Source: Hymenobacter rigui (GTDB lineage Bacteria > Bacteroidota > Bacteroidia > Cytophagales > Hymenobacteraceae). Taken from it: DNA of 64,000 bases. The DNA lies in contig NZ_RWIT01000001.1 in assembly GCF_003944715.1 (NCBI RefSeq), positions 889,837-953,836 on the forward strand, read 5' to 3'. The notes under the pieces are model-generated. The model made no database searches, was not told the origin of the DNA, and was given only the letters and a program-made list of their open reading frames with translations. Position numbers and translations under genes: made by a program. The stretch's first letter is position 1. Each line of letters starts with the position of its first letter. Positions 15,282-24,397 of this stretch are shown one piece after another.

Positions 15282-18248
15282 TTATTGGGCCAGCTGCTCG
15301 TCGAGGAGACGGAAGGGGCTCAACTGTTCCAGGTGCAATACGAAGCGGATGTTGTGCACAAAATCTTTCCCGCTGTCAGGTAGGCCATTGTTATACTGGG
15401 AACCAGCTACGGGCAGGTACAGGCGCAGAATGTTCTTGGCCAGTGGCAATACCAGTCCCGCGCCGTAGTAACCCCGGGCCCGGGCACTGAACGAAGGCCC
15501 GGCCACCGTTTTGCCCAGTCCGAAGTCACCATACACGGCCAGTGAAGTCACCGGCAGGTCAGCTTCCAGGTTAAGCGTAGTAAGCCAGTGCTGCGTGCTC
15601 ACGGGCACGTAGCCTTTGAAGCCCCCGTCCCGGTCATCAGTCTGGTGGACCTGGGCGGTCAGGGCATCGGAAATCTGCTGCCGGTCCAAGTAGGTGTTCT
15701 GGTAGCGATAGTCGTAGCTGCCGCTCAGGCCCATCCGGAAGTCGGTGCTGGATTTGAGGAACGTGCCTCCGAATACACGGGCGCGCACCTGCTTCCGGGC
15801 GTTATAGTACCGGCCGTAGGTGGCCGTAGCCCGCAGCAGGCTGGCCTGCCGGGCGCTGTTGTCACTGGAGGCATCCGATGACAGGAAGTTCAATTCCACG
15901 TGTCCCGACCAGTTCTGTAGAGCATTCCCGTCACTGATGCGGTACTCAGCCGTCTGAATACTGCTGGTGCGGTTCAGGTTGTCGCTCTGCACGGAGGTAG
16001 TGGCAAAGCGTACCCAGTGCTGAGCACGGTTATAAGCCGAGTGCGGCAGCTGCAGCGTGATGCTGGGCTCGATTTTGGTGAATCGCGCAAACTGCGTCAG
16101 CTGTACCTTCGTGATGAGCTGCCGCACATTGTTGCGGGGCAGCACATTCAGGGATATACTGCCGATACCGTTCAGGGCTGCCCGGTTGAAGCTGAACATG
16201 GGCATTGCCAAGAAATTCAGGCGCTTCGGGGCCAGCAGGTTGGTATAGAAGGCCGCGCCCAGCATAAACTTATCGGTGGTATTGGCCCCCAGCACCGGCA
16301 CCCAGTTGATAAAGTGCCGGTCCCAGCGTTCCACGCTGGCCAGGGGTTTGAGCTGCAGGGGCTCCCAGGTCGGGAAACTACCCTCTACCTGACGCATATC
16401 GTCGCGGCGGTTGAGCTGAGGGGTCAGGTAGCCTGGGTCAACCACCACGGAAGCCACGCCCTGGCGCTGGAAGTTGAGCTGCGTTTCATCCTGCTCCTCA
16501 TCCTCAGTACCGCCAAACACAGGTGTCCATTTCAACTCCAGCACTTTCCCCTGCGCATCCAGGGAGGCCACGGGTACGGCCAGGGGGGCGGGAGAGTCGT
16601 TGCGCACCAATACCTTTACCGTGCCGTTCTGGACCAGCATATCCGACAGGGCCACCTCGTAGTGGTTCTGTGTGCCGAGCATATCCTTGAAAAACCAGTC
16701 CAGCTTCTGGCCGCTCACTTCCTCAAACACGGCCTGCATATCGGCCGGATATGGGTGCCGGAACTGCCACCGCTGATAGTAGGTATGCATGGCCTCGTCA
16801 AACTTCTCCTGCCCCAGATAGCCCGCCAGGTATTTCAGCAGTGAGGCCGTTTTGCCGTACACAATCAGGCCATAATTCAGCTTGCCATACTCCGCCGAAG
16901 TGGGCCCGTTCACCGGCTGGTCGAGGCCCCGGGAGGCCATTGCCTGGTACGGAATCTGGTTGAGCGCCGCCGCTGGCAGGCCATCTACACCCAGCTTGCC
17001 GGCAATTTTGGGCGACTTCGCCAGGAAATCAAACTGCCCGGCGGTGGGGTTGTCCCGCTCCGCCACGCGGTTTTCCACATAGGAATTCACTCCCTCATCC
17101 ATCCACGGAAAGTCCCGCTCATTGGAGCCCAGAATACCGTAAAACCAGTTGTGGCCCACCTCATGCACAATGGCTGAGGGCTGGGTTACCGTCACCATCG
17201 GATATTCCATCCCCGAGCCGGCGCTCAGCGCTCCGTCTACGGCCGTGGCGGAAGCGTACGGATATTCGCCCACCCACTGCGAGTAGTAGGTCAGGGCATC
17301 ATTGACGTCCTGCAGGCCTTTAATCCACTTCTGCGCGTCCTTATTGGTGAACAGCACCCATGAGGTCACCTGTCGGCCCGAAGGCAGCGTGACGCCGCTT
17401 TTCAGCACATTGAACCGCTTATCGGCAAACCAGGCAAAATCGTGTACCCGATCCTGCACGTAGCGTAGGGTCTTGGTTTCAGCCGCTGAAGCCGGAAACT
17501 TCAAATCGGAGCCGAAGTCCTGCGGGGTTTTCTTGGCTGCCGTGGCCGTAGCCAGCTGGTCGAGGCGCTGCTGCTCGTCGGGGTTCTGCAGCACGCCCGT
17601 AGCACCTACCGTATAGTTGGCCGGCAGCGTGATGCGCACATCAAAGGAGCCGTACTCCGAGTAGAATTCGCCCTGGTCGAGGTAGGGCATCTGGTGCCAG
17701 CCCTTCTGGTCAAATACGGCCGGCTTGGGGTACCACTGCGTAATCTGGTAGCTCTGGCCCACGTGCCCGAACCGGGAAAAGGAATCCGGAATCTTAACCC
17801 GGAAGGGCGTGGTAATGGTTGCGCGGGCTCCGGCGGCCAGCGGCTGCGGCAGAATCAGCTTCGCCATATCGGGGCTGGAGGCGTCGTACTCCAGCCGGGC
17901 CGGCTGCCCGTTCACCTGAAACTCCAGGCCATCAATGTAGCCGCGCTGGCTGCTGCTGGCAAACTGAAACTTCCGGCTGCCGTTGCGCAGCTGCTGCCGG
18001 GCAAAGGCGGTATTGTTGTCACGGTAGGCGTTCGGCCACAGGTGAAACCAGATGTAAGGCAGCGCCTGCGGCGAGTTGTTGGTGTATACCAGCTCCTCAC
18101 GGCCGCTAAGCAGATGCTGCTTGTCGTCGAGGGTTACGTCGATGGAATAATCGGCCTGCTGTTGCCAGGTCGCGGTGGCTTGAGCCTGGGTAAAGGCTGG
18201 AGCCACCATCAGGCCGGCCAGGTAAAGTAGTCGTCGGATTCGCAACAT
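15282..18248 (-). CDS. Secreted M1-family (gluzincin) metallopeptidase
   Basis: About 988 residues. Signal peptide MLRIRRLLYLAGLMVAPAFT ends near the AQA site at 23. The zinc site HEVGHNW starts at His362 (HExxH, His366), with the third ligand Glu385 in WMDEG; GSGMEYPMV is the substrate-facing GxMEN-like motif. The N-terminal beta domain and catalytic domain fill residues 25-550. The remaining 430 residues have alternating short strands (for example QVRARVFGGTFLKSS) and resemble an outer-membrane barrel or surface domain, common in these large Bacteroidota M1 proteins. Start at 18248 gives a proper signal peptide and lies 30 bases after a -7 box. Confidence 0.88.
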   Translation of the reverse strand: MLRIRRLLYLAGLMVAPAFTQAQATATWQQQADYSIDVTLDDKQHLLSGREELVYTNNSPQALPYIWFHLWPNAYRDNNTAFARQQLRNGSRKFQFASSSQRGYIDGLEFQVNGQPARLEYDASSPDMAKLILPQPLAAGARATITTPFRVKIPDSFSRFGHVGQSYQITQWYPKPAVFDQKGWHQMPYLDQGEFYSEYGSFDVRITLPANYTVGATGVLQNPDEQQRLDQLATATAAKKTPQDFGSDLKFPASAAETKTLRYVQDRVHDFAWFADKRFNVLKSGVTLPSGRQVTSWVLFTNKDAQKWIKGLQDVNDALTYYSQWVGEYPYASATAVDGALSAGSGMEYPMVTVTQPSAIVHEVGHNWFYGILGSNERDFPWMDEGVNSYVENRVAERDNPTAGQFDFLAKSPKIAGKLGVDGLPAAALNQIPYQAMASRGLDQPVNGPTSAEYGKLNYGLIVYGKTASLLKYLAGYLGQEKFDEAMHTYYQRWQFRHPYPADMQAVFEEVSGQKLDWFFKDMLGTQNHYEVALSDMLVQNGTVKVLVRNDSPAPLAVPVASLDAQGKVLELKWTPVFGGTEDEEQDETQLNFQRQGVASVVVDPGYLTPQLNRRDDMRQVEGSFPTWEPLQLKPLASVERWDRHFINWVPVLGANTTDKFMLGAAFYTNLLAPKRLNFLAMPMFSFNRAALNGIGSISLNVLPRNNVRQLITKVQLTQFARFTKIEPSITLQLPHSAYNRAQHWVRFATTSVQSDNLNRTSSIQTAEYRISDGNALQNWSGHVELNFLSSDASSDNSARQASLLRATATYGRYYNARKQVRARVFGGTFLKSSTDFRMGLSGSYDYRYQNTYLDRQQISDALTAQVHQTDDRDGGFKGYVPVSTQHWLTTLNLEADLPVTSLAVYGDFGLGKTVAGPSFSARARGYYGAGLVLPLAKNILRLYLPVAGSQYNNGLPDSGKDFVHNIRFVLHLEQLSPFRLLDEQLAQ

Positions 18249-18278
18249 AAAATGAAGGGGGAGAGAACAAAGCGGCAG

Positions 18279-18286
18279 CGAAAGTA
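18279..18286 (-). promoter_or_regulatory. -7 promoter element for the M1 peptidase gene
   Basis: On the minus strand the site reads TACTTTCG, one base off TAnnTTTG. It is placed so that transcription would start about 24 bases before the ATG at 18248. Confidence 0.4.
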
Positions 18287-18386
18287 GCCGTTCGGGGCGA
18301 GACCCCCGAAGAACCTTCTTGAAAAGCGCACGTTTGCCACATACACCCATCCACCACGCTACTTGGTAGCTCCATTCATTTCTCCT

Positions 18387-18809
18387 ATGTCATACCACAA
18401 ACAGCCCAAAGACGATACCCAGCACCAGAATCACCTCGACGGCGCCATCAACCTGCTCACGGGAAACCTGCAGGACGAAGCTGAGCGGTCCGGTCTCGAT
18501 AATCACTTCCAGCGCTGGATTGAGGACCTGAAGGATGCCAACAACCCGGAGCTGCACCAGCTGGTCGTTGACTTGCAGGAGTTGAAAGCGCACTTCGGCG
18601 GGGGCTCCATCGATAAGAATGTGGTGAGCCGCCTGTTGCACCGATTGGGTACTGCCACAAGCAAGGCGGCTATCTTTTCGGAAAACCCGAATACGGCTGA
18701 CCGCATCACCAAACTGGGCGAGGCCCTGACGGCCGCCGCCGGACAGGTACAGGGCGGCCAAGCTTCTCCCGAACAGGATTTGCAACAGGATTCCAGCCAA
18801 AGCCGCTAG
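18387..18809 (+). CDS. Small hydrophilic conserved hypothetical protein
   Basis: 140 residues from MSYHKQPKDD, soluble, with no signal peptide or membrane segment. Predicted helices run through HFQRWIEDLKDANNPELHQL and ELKAHFGGGSIDKNVVSRLL. The C-terminus is Gln/Ser-rich and probably disordered. No catalytic motif. The ATG at 18387 is the first that gives a sensible N-terminus; the frame upstream would overlap the promoter region shared with the divergent M1 gene. Function unknown. Confidence 0.6.
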   Translation: MSYHKQPKDDTQHQNHLDGAINLLTGNLQDEAERSGLDNHFQRWIEDLKDANNPELHQLVVDLQELKAHFGGGSIDKNVVSRLLHRLGTATSKAAIFSENPNTADRITKLGEALTAAAGQVQGGQASPEQDLQQDSSQSR

Positions 18810-18823
18810 CCGAGCTGAAAAAG

Positions 18824-18879
18824 TCCTATAACAGTAAAGCCGGTTTCCTACGTAGGAAACCGGCTTTACTGTTATAGGA
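18824..18879. terminator. 56-bp perfect palindrome between convergent genes
   Basis: Two 28-bp arms, tcctataacagtaaagccgg... centred on tacgta at 18849-18854, with no mismatch and no spacer. It separates the hypothetical gene (plus) from rplS (minus) and is symmetric for both transcripts. There is no T tract at the stem ends, so it may be a palindromic repeat element used as a bidirectional terminator. Confidence 0.75.
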
Positions 18880-18896
18880 AACGGAGAGCGGGTAGC

Positions 18897-19271
18897 TTAG
18901 GCTACGGTAGCCACTACGCGACGCTTCTCTTTGATACGAGCAGCTTTGCCCGACAGACCACGCAGATAGAACAGACGGGCACGACGTACCTGACCACGAC
19001 GGATTACTTCAATCTTGTCGATGTTAGGCGACAGGAGCGGGAAAATACGCTCGGTGCCAATCTGGTTCGAAATCTTACGAACGGTGAAAGTCTCGCCGTT
19101 CGAGTTGGTGTTTTTGCGCTGGATAACTACACCCTGGAACTGCTGAATGCGCTCCTTGTTGCCCTCGCGGATTTTTACGTGGACATTGATGGTGTCACCG
19201 GCGGCAAACTTGGGGAAGCTGGCGCGGCGCTCCTGGGATTCCTGCTGGATAAAATCGAGTAGTACGCTCAT
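18897..19271 (-). CDS. rplS: 50S ribosomal protein L19 (bL19)
   Basis: 124 residues, standard length for bL19. Clear family patterns: [50 protein letters not shown] and the basic [20 protein letters not shown] tail, which contacts 23S rRNA near the 30S interface. It is the last gene of the rpsP-rimM-trmD-rplS order, but a 168-base gap and its own -7 box suggest an additional promoter. Confidence 0.97.
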   Translation of the reverse strand: MSVLLDFIQQESQERRASFPKFAAGDTINVHVKIREGNKERIQQFQGVVIQRKNTNSNGETFTVRKISNQIGTERIFPLLSPNIDKIEVIRRGQVRRARLFYLRGLSGKAARIKEKRRVVATVA

Positions 19272-19330
19272 GGCTGGAAAAACTGTGAAGGACGGCCGCG
19301 CCGCCCTGAAGGGTTTCAGGTAAAGAGGCG

Positions 19331-19338
19331 CAAATATA
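19331..19338 (-). promoter_or_regulatory. -7 promoter element for rplS
   Basis: Minus-strand TATATTTG is a full match to TAnnTTTG, 60 bases before the rplS ATG. It suggests that rplS can be transcribed separately from trmD. Confidence 0.5.
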
Positions 19339-19439
19339 GCCCTCTGTTTTGATGATTACAAGTCAGTGACCAGATGAATACCGGATTGCCCGAACGGAAG
19401 CCCGTCGAAACGGTATATTTCACACTCTCCGGTTATTTA

Positions 19440-20117
19440 TCAGTCACTCAATAAGTCCGGCCGCCGCTGTTGGGTGCGAGCCAGGGCTTGTTCGTGGCGC
19501 CAGACGTCAATTTTCGGGGTATTGCCCGAAAGCAGAATATCCGGTACCGCAATGCCCCGCCATTCGGCCGGGCGGGTGTACACGGGTGGGGCCAGCAGGT
19601 TGTCCTGAAACGAGTCGCTCAGGGCCGATTCTTCGTTGCCCAGTACGCCGGGCAACAGCCGCACCACCGCATCCACCAGAATGGCGGCTCCTAACTCGCC
19701 TCCGCTCAACACGTAGTCGCCTACGCTGATTTCGTGGGTGATGTAGGCCTGCCGGATCCGCTCGTCCACGCCTTTGTAGTGGCCGCACAGAATCAGCAGG
19801 TTTCCCGCCAACGACAACCGGTTCACGAGTGGCTGCCGCAGCGTTTCGCCATCGGGGGTCATGTAGATAACCGCATCGTACGGCCGCTGCGCCATCAACT
19901 CGTCGAAACAAGCAGCAATGGGCTCCACGCGCAGTACCATGCCGGCTCCACCGCCAAACACGTAGTCATCAATCTGACCGTGCTTGTTGATGGCGTAGCG
20001 CCGCAGGTCGTGCAGTTGAATTTCGGCCAGACCTTTATCCTGAGCCCGTTTCACAATGGAGTGGGCAAAGGGGCTGGCCAGCAGATCCGGCTGGCACGTT
20101 ACAATGTCAATACGCAT
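19440..20117 (-). CDS. trmD: tRNA (guanine-37-N1)-methyltransferase TrmD
   Basis: SPOUT-fold enzyme that methylates G37 of tRNAs reading CNN codons, preventing frameshifts. Family signatures: [13 protein letters not shown], the knot segment [12 protein letters not shown] (usually GRYEGIDERV) and [10 protein letters not shown]. Length 225 is typical. It sits in the conserved position after rimM with a 17-base gap. Confidence 0.96.
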   Translation of the reverse strand: MRIDIVTCQPDLLASPFAHSIVKRAQDKGLAEIQLHDLRRYAINKHGQIDDYVFGGGAGMVLRVEPIAACFDELMAQRPYDAVIYMTPDGETLRQPLVNRLSLAGNLLILCGHYKGVDERIRQAYITHEISVGDYVLSGGELGAAILVDAVVRLLPGVLGNEESALSDSFQDNLLAPPVYTRPAEWRGIAVPDILLSGNTPKIDVWRHEQALARTQQRRPDLLSD

Positions 20118-20134
20118 GGTTTCTGGACGGCCGG

Positions 20135-20716
20135 CTAAGGCTCTACAACTTCGTCGGGCTCGTCCCGCTCCCGCGAAGCAGGCGTCAGATACACGTCAAG
20201 CAAGCCTTCCGGCAGATTCACGTGCAGCTTCCGTGCTGCGGTATCGGCGTGCGAAATCAGCTCGTCGGCCACCGGAATCAGTACCTCCTGACCTTTGTAG
20301 CGCATGGACAGCACATCCTGCTGGGGCAGCTCGTAGAAGGTTTCCACGGTGCCCAGCTCTCCGAGCTGCTCATCCACTACTGTAAAGCCAATGACGTCGT
20401 GAAAGTAGAACTGGTCTTCGGCCAGATCAGGAAGCTCGGCCACAGGGCGCCACAGTTTGGCATTCCGCAACGGCTCGGCTTCTTCTATCCGGTCAATGCC
20501 TTTGAGCTTGAGCAGAGCCCGCTCACCGCTCTGGGGCTGCAGTTTCTCCACGGCATACTCCGTGAGCTTGCCCGGGGCCGTAGGTATTTCCAGTAGCACC
20601 GATTTCAGCTTCCGGTACGGCTCCAGGTCATCCACATCGAAGGTGGCTACCACGAAGCCTTTCAGGCCGTGTGGCTTCACAATGGAACCCAGTTCGTAGC
20701 AGTCGTCGAGTGTCAT
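20135..20716 (-). CDS. rimM: Ribosome maturation factor RimM
   Basis: Assists 30S head assembly, binding ribosomal protein S19. The N-terminal RimM barrel begins [18 protein letters not shown]. The C-terminal PRC-barrel follows from about residue 95 ([37 protein letters not shown]) and ends [20 protein letters not shown]. The last 20 residues are acidic and variable. It is between rpsP and trmD, as usual. Confidence 0.95.
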   Translation of the reverse strand: MTLDDCYELGSIVKPHGLKGFVVATFDVDDLEPYRKLKSVLLEIPTAPGKLTEYAVEKLQPQSGERALLKLKGIDRIEEAEPLRNAKLWRPVAELPDLAEDQFYFHDVIGFTVVDEQLGELGTVETFYELPQQDVLSMRYKGQEVLIPVADELISHADTAARKLHVNLPEGLLDVYLTPASRERDEPDEVVEP

Positions 20717-20832
20717 GAGCGGAGGAGTGGAAAGGGGGGAAACGTGCGAAGGTGATGGAGTGGAACCAGGCAGCGGCGGGCAGAGCCGTCGACATCCTCG
20801 TTACCCCATCACCTTCCTACGTGAGCCGGAAA

Positions 20833-21378
20833 TTAAGCGCCGGCTTCCTCCGTGGTTTCGGCCGGAGCCTCAGCCTCAGTGGTTTCGCCTTCAGCAGCCG
20901 GAGCAGCAGCGGCCAGAGCGGCAGCCTGCTTAGCGCGCTGAGCTTCAGCACGGGCTTCTTTTACCTTGGTTTCGGCGGCCAGACGCTGCTGACGAGCTTC
21001 ATCCTTGGCGTTGCCCAGCGAAGTGCGCTTGCCTTCAATTTTAGCGTCTTTCTGCTCTTTCCAGTCGGTGAAGCGCTGGTCGGCAGTATCCTGCGAGATG
21101 GCGCCTTTGATTACGCCCAGCTGCAGGTGCTTGCGGTACAGTACACCACGGTAAGAGAGCATAGCACGAACGGTATCGGTCGGCTGGGCACCTTTCATGA
21201 TCCAGTCAAATGCCTTTTCGCCATCGAAGTTGATGGTGGCAGGGTTGGTCTGGGGGTTGTAGGTACCGATTTTTTCGATGAAACGGCCGTCGCGGGGCGA
21301 GCGGGAGTCAGCAACAACGATGTCGAACATTGCGGCCTTCTTGCGGCCACGACGGGCGAGGCGGATTTTAACTGCCAT
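20833..21378 (-). CDS. rpsP: 30S ribosomal protein S16 (bS16) with long C-terminal extension
   Basis: Residues 1-80 are canonical bS16 ([57 protein letters not shown]). The remaining 100 residues form a charged helix ([16 protein letters not shown]) and an acidic Ala/Glu/Thr tail, roughly doubling the usual length. Such tails occur in other Bacteroidota; their role is not known to me. It is the first gene of the ribosomal unit, with a consensus -7 box upstream. Confidence 0.96.
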   Translation of the reverse strand: MAVKIRLARRGRKKAAMFDIVVADSRSPRDGRFIEKIGTYNPQTNPATINFDGEKAFDWIMKGAQPTDTVRAMLSYRGVLYRKHLQLGVIKGAISQDTADQRFTDWKEQKDAKIEGKRTSLGNAKDEARQQRLAAETKVKEARAEAQRAKQAAALAAAAPAAEGETTEAEAPAETTEEAGA

Positions 21379-21431
21379 AAACCGGTTTGGTTAAGCGACG
21401 CATCCCGTGCGTCTGGTTGAAAAATGAGGTG

Positions 21432-21439
21432 CAAAGGTA
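21432..21439 (-). promoter_or_regulatory. -7 promoter element for the rpsP unit
   Basis: Minus-strand TACCTTTG is a full TAnnTTTG match 54 bases before the rpsP ATG. It is the likely main promoter of rpsP-rimM-trmD. Confidence 0.6.
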
Positions 21440-21515
21440 AGCACAGATTTCGCGGATAAAAAGTATTTCCCGGATTCGGCACTTGTGTATCCTGTCACGA
21501 AGCCGGGGTAAGCAG

Positions 21516-21547
21516 CAAAAAGGCCCTTCCGTTTCCGAAAGGGCCTC
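21516..21547 (-). terminator. Terminator of the desaturase gene
   Basis: Minus-strand stem aggccctt/aagggcct followed by five Ts, starting 28 bases after the desaturase stop. A classic rho-independent form. Confidence 0.8.
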
Positions 21548-21573
21548 TTCACTACTGAGAATATACTTTCAAC

Positions 21574-22329
21574 TTAGGCTGCCATGGGCACATCCTGCTG
21601 CCATTTGCGCTTCACTTTCACCACGCCCACTTTATCCAGTACCCAGATGAAAGCGTAGGTGGGGTCCAGCTCCCACTTCTTCACGCCGAAGTTGACGCGC
21701 ATGGGCAGCTTGTGGTGGTTGTTCTGAAACAGCTCGCCGAACGCCAAAAAGTCGAAGGGCAGGGTGTTCATGGATTTATCGTGGTTGTCGAAGTTCTGGT
21801 AGCCGTACTTGTGGCCGCCCCAGTTCACGATGGCGCCGTGGATGGGACCCATCAGGAAGTGGATGGGCAGCAGCAGGAACTGCCACCAGGCGGTAGCAAA
21901 CTGCACGTAGAACAGCACGTACAGCGCGCCCCAGCCAATACGGGAAACGGCCGTACCGCCGAAGGCCTCCAGCGCCTTCCACTCCGGGGTATCACCTTCA
22001 AAACGCTTGGCTTCCTCGTAGCGGTTTTCCACTACCTCCCCGTAAATCACCTTGGTCTTCCACATCATGCTGAAGGCATTGGACGAGAAGTGGGGTGAGT
22101 GGGGGTCCAGCTCGGTATCGGAGTAGGCGTGGTGCATGCGGTGCAGCAGCGCGTAGGCCCGGGGTGAGAGGAACGAAGAACCCTGACAGATGTAGGTGAA
22201 CAGGAAGAAGAACCGCTCCCAGAACTTGTTCATGGTGAACATTTTGTGGGCGGCGTAGCGGTGCAGGTAGAACGTCTGCGTGAAGAGCGACAAGTAATAG
22301 TGCGCTACAAAGAAAACGAGTATTGCCAT
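21574..22329 (-). CDS. Fatty-acid / acyl-CoA desaturase
   Basis: Membrane di-iron enzyme that puts a double bond into fatty acyl chains and so tunes membrane fluidity. The His boxes are HRYAAH (HxxxxH, residues 23-28), HRMHH (HxxHH, about 63-67) and a third NNHH near 192 in ELFQNNHHKLP; there the first His of HxxHH is Gln, as in many relatives. Hydrophobic segments lie at 1-20, 38-54 and 125-155. Length 251 is shorter than eukaryotic stearoyl-CoA desaturases but normal for bacterial ones. Start at 22329 (MAILVFFVAHYYL). Confidence 0.88.
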   Translation of the reverse strand: MAILVFFVAHYYLSLFTQTFYLHRYAAHKMFTMNKFWERFFFLFTYICQGSSFLSPRAYALLHRMHHAYSDTELDPHSPHFSSNAFSMMWKTKVIYGEVVENRYEEAKRFEGDTPEWKALEAFGGTAVSRIGWGALYVLFYVQFATAWWQFLLLPIHFLMGPIHGAIVNWGGHKYGYQNFDNHDKSMNTLPFDFLAFGELFQNNHHKLPMRVNFGVKKWELDPTYAFIWVLDKVGVVKVKRKWQQDVPMAA

Positions 22330-22422
22330 TGGGGCAGAATGATTAGAGGTCGAAACCAGAAACGGCGGGCACGATTGAGGGCAAAAGCCCAAATCCTCAG
22401 CTAAAGTTCAAGCGCCGTGCCA

Positions 22423-22430
22423 CAAAACTA
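22423..22430 (-). promoter_or_regulatory. Possible -7 promoter element for the desaturase gene
   Basis: Minus-strand TAGTTTTG fits TAnnTTTG, about 94 bases before the ATG, implying a long 5-prime leader. Moderate support only. Confidence 0.35.
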
Positions 22431-22518
22431 CTGCCCTGCCTGCCCCAAGTGCAATTCGCCTTATCAAAAGGACAAAATGTTATTAGAAAGTCAGCGGACA
22501 GGGTAAGCCGGTGCCTGA

Positions 22519-22606
22519 AGGCGGCAGACAGCACGCAGGAGCAGCGGGATGGAAAGACGCGTTACACGATTCCCATGCCACTGCTCCTGCGTGCTGTTTC
22601 CTGCCT
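22519..22606 (-). terminator. Imperfect 26-bp inverted repeat after the RluA gene
   Basis: Arms at 22519-22544 and 22581-22606 pair with three mismatches; the inner 17 bp (acagcacgcaggagcag) are perfect. The 36-base spacer is large for an intrinsic terminator. It begins 9 bases past the RluA-type stop codon. Confidence 0.5.
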
Positions 22607-22614
22607 GATATCTG

Positions 22615-23322
22615 CTAATAGTAAGCTTCGGCGGCTTCCCAGTGGGCTATATCCGGCAGGGGAGCTTTGAAGCACATGGCTTCCTTGGTAACGGGGTGCT
22701 GAAACTCCAGCTGCCGGGCGTGCAGGGCAATGCTCACATCGGGGAGGGGAGCCAGGAAGCCGTACTTCACGTCGCCGACGATGGGCGTACCGAGGCCGGA
22801 GCTAAGCTGCACCCGAATCTGGTGGGGACGGCCGGTAATGGGATTCACCTGCACCAGCCAGCGTGAGCCGGCTTGGCCCAGCACCTGGTAGTCCAGCTCC
22901 GATTTCAGACCCTGGCCGTGGCGCTCGGTATAGGCTTTGGTAGTGTTCCGGATGGGGTCTTTCACCAGCCAGTGCGTGAGGTGGCCCTGGGCAGGAGCGG
23001 GGCATTTGCCAGTGAGGGCCCAGTAGGTTTTATGCACCTTATTGTCGCGGAACATCTCGTTGAGGCGGCTCAGGGCTTTGCTGGTTTTGGCCAGTGCCAC
23101 CACGCCGCTCACGGGCCGGTCAAGGCGGTGCGCTACACCCACGAAGGCGGCACCGGGCTTCTTGTACTTAAAGCGCAGGTATTCCTCGGCTTTGGCCGAG
23201 AGGGGCTCGTCGCCGGTAGCGTCACCCTGCACCAGTAAACCAGCGGGCTTGTTGATGATGAGCAGATGGTTGTCTTCGAACAGGATTTCCCGTCCTTCAG
23301 CCCACAGATTTGGTCGGTTCAC
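22615..23322 (-). CDS. RluA-family pseudouridine synthase
   Basis: Isomerises uridine to pseudouridine in rRNA or tRNA. The catalytic motif is VAHRLDRPVSGVV with Asp at about residue 68. ILFEDNHLLIINKPAGLLVQ at the N-terminus and NPITGRPHQIRVQLSSGLGTP in the C-terminal half are family features. No S4 domain precedes it, so it is of the RluA/TruC single-domain kind. The target base cannot be told from sequence. Length 235. Confidence 0.92.
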   Translation of the reverse strand: MNRPNLWAEGREILFEDNHLLIINKPAGLLVQGDATGDEPLSAKAEEYLRFKYKKPGAAFVGVAHRLDRPVSGVVALAKTSKALSRLNEMFRDNKVHKTYWALTGKCPAPAQGHLTHWLVKDPIRNTTKAYTERHGQGLKSELDYQVLGQAGSRWLVQVNPITGRPHQIRVQLSSGLGTPIVGDVKYGFLAPLPDVSIALHARQLEFQHPVTKEAMCFKAPLPDIAHWEAAEAYY

Positions 23323-23333
23323 TCTTTGAGAAA

Positions 23334-23447
23334 GAATTAAAAATTAAAAATTAAAAATTAAGAATGGGGTGAAGCAAGCGGACTGTGAAGTTCGTGTTGC
23401 AAGTCCAGTAGCGTAATTTTTAATTTTTAATTCTTCATTTTTAATTG
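23334..23447. repeat. AT-rich heptamer repeats in inverted arrangement
   Basis: Four tandem copies of attaaaa (23336-23361) face a complementary taatttttaattttt stretch (23414-23447) across about 50 bases of ordinary sequence. The block fills the gap between the 5-prime end of the RluA gene and the panB stop. Strongly AT-rich in a GC-rich genome. Confidence 0.6.
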
Positions 23448-23449
23448 GT

Positions 23450-24265
23450 TTAATACGCTTCTTCCGACGTGGGGAAGTCGCGGGCTTTTACGTCCTGAAT
23501 ATACCGTTGCACGGCATCGTGCATCAGGTCGCCCAGCTCGGCATAGCGGCGCAGGAAGCGGGGCTTGAACTCTTTGGTAATGCCCAGCATATCATGCACC
23601 ACTAGCACCTGCCCGTCTACATCGGGGCCGGCCCCAATGCCAATAACCGGGATAGTCAGCTTCTCGGCTACCTGTTTGGCCAGAGACGACGGAATTTTTT
23701 CCAGCACCAGGGCAAAGCAGCCAATTTCCTGGAGTAGCAGCGCGTCCTCAATCAGCTTCTGCGCCTCGGCCTCTTCCTTGGCCCGCACCGTGTAAGTGCC
23801 AAATTTATAAATACTTTGGGGAGTAAGCCCCAAATGGCCCATTACGGGAATGCCGGCCGTCAGAATGCGCGTGATGCTGTCTTTGATTTCGGCACCGCCT
23901 TCCAGCTTGATACCGTGTCCGCCTGATTCCTTCATGATGCGAATGGCGGAGCGCAGTGCCTCGGAGGAGTTGCCCTGATAGGAGCCGAACGGCATATCCA
24001 CCACCACAAACGCCCGCTTCACAGCGCGCACCACGCTCTGAGCATGGTAAATCATCTGGTCGAGGGTAATAGGTAGGGTGGTTTCGTGGCCGGCCATGAC
24101 GTTGGAAGCCGAGTCGCCGACCAGCAGTACATCCACGCCCGCGCCGTCCAGAATCTGCGCCATCGAGAAGTCGTAGGCGGTGAGCATGGAAATTTTTTCA
24201 CCGCGCTGTTTCATGGCCAGCAGCTGGTGCGTGGTCACGAGTTTGACTTCTTTGTGCTGAGACAT
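23450..24265 (-). CDS. panB: 3-methyl-2-oxobutanoate hydroxymethyltransferase PanB
   Basis: First committed enzyme of pantothenate (vitamin B5) synthesis, transferring a hydroxymethyl group from methylene-THF to ketoisovalerate. Signatures: [48 protein letters not shown] and the Glu in ALVLEKIP followed by [18 protein letters not shown]. Length 271 is usual. Start at 24265 (MSQHKEVKL); a frame to 24304 adds a leader with no conservation. A near-consensus -7 box (minus strand CACTTTTG, 24318-24325) precedes it. No panC is adjacent. Confidence 0.95.
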   Translation of the reverse strand: MSQHKEVKLVTTHQLLAMKQRGEKISMLTAYDFSMAQILDGAGVDVLLVGDSASNVMAGHETTLPITLDQMIYHAQSVVRAVKRAFVVVDMPFGSYQGNSSEALRSAIRIMKESGGHGIKLEGGAEIKDSITRILTAGIPVMGHLGLTPQSIYKFGTYTVRAKEEAEAQKLIEDALLLQEIGCFALVLEKIPSSLAKQVAEKLTIPVIGIGAGPDVDGQVLVVHDMLGITKEFKPRFLRRYAELGDLMHDAVQRYIQDVKARDFPTSEEAY

Positions 24266-24397
24266 AGAGGTAGGGAAAAGAAAGTAAAAGAAACCGGTGG
24301 CCATTGCCAGGGGCGGGGCAAAAGTGCCTAATTTCTTTTAATCGGCCGGGCCACCACGAGTATTTTGCCGGCTACGGGACCTGAGCAGCTACAGTGG

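Noticed and set aside
23334..23447. AT-rich block considered as an origin or attachment site
   Set aside because: Simple heptamer repeats without DnaA boxes or an integrase nearby; better explained as an intergenic repeat.
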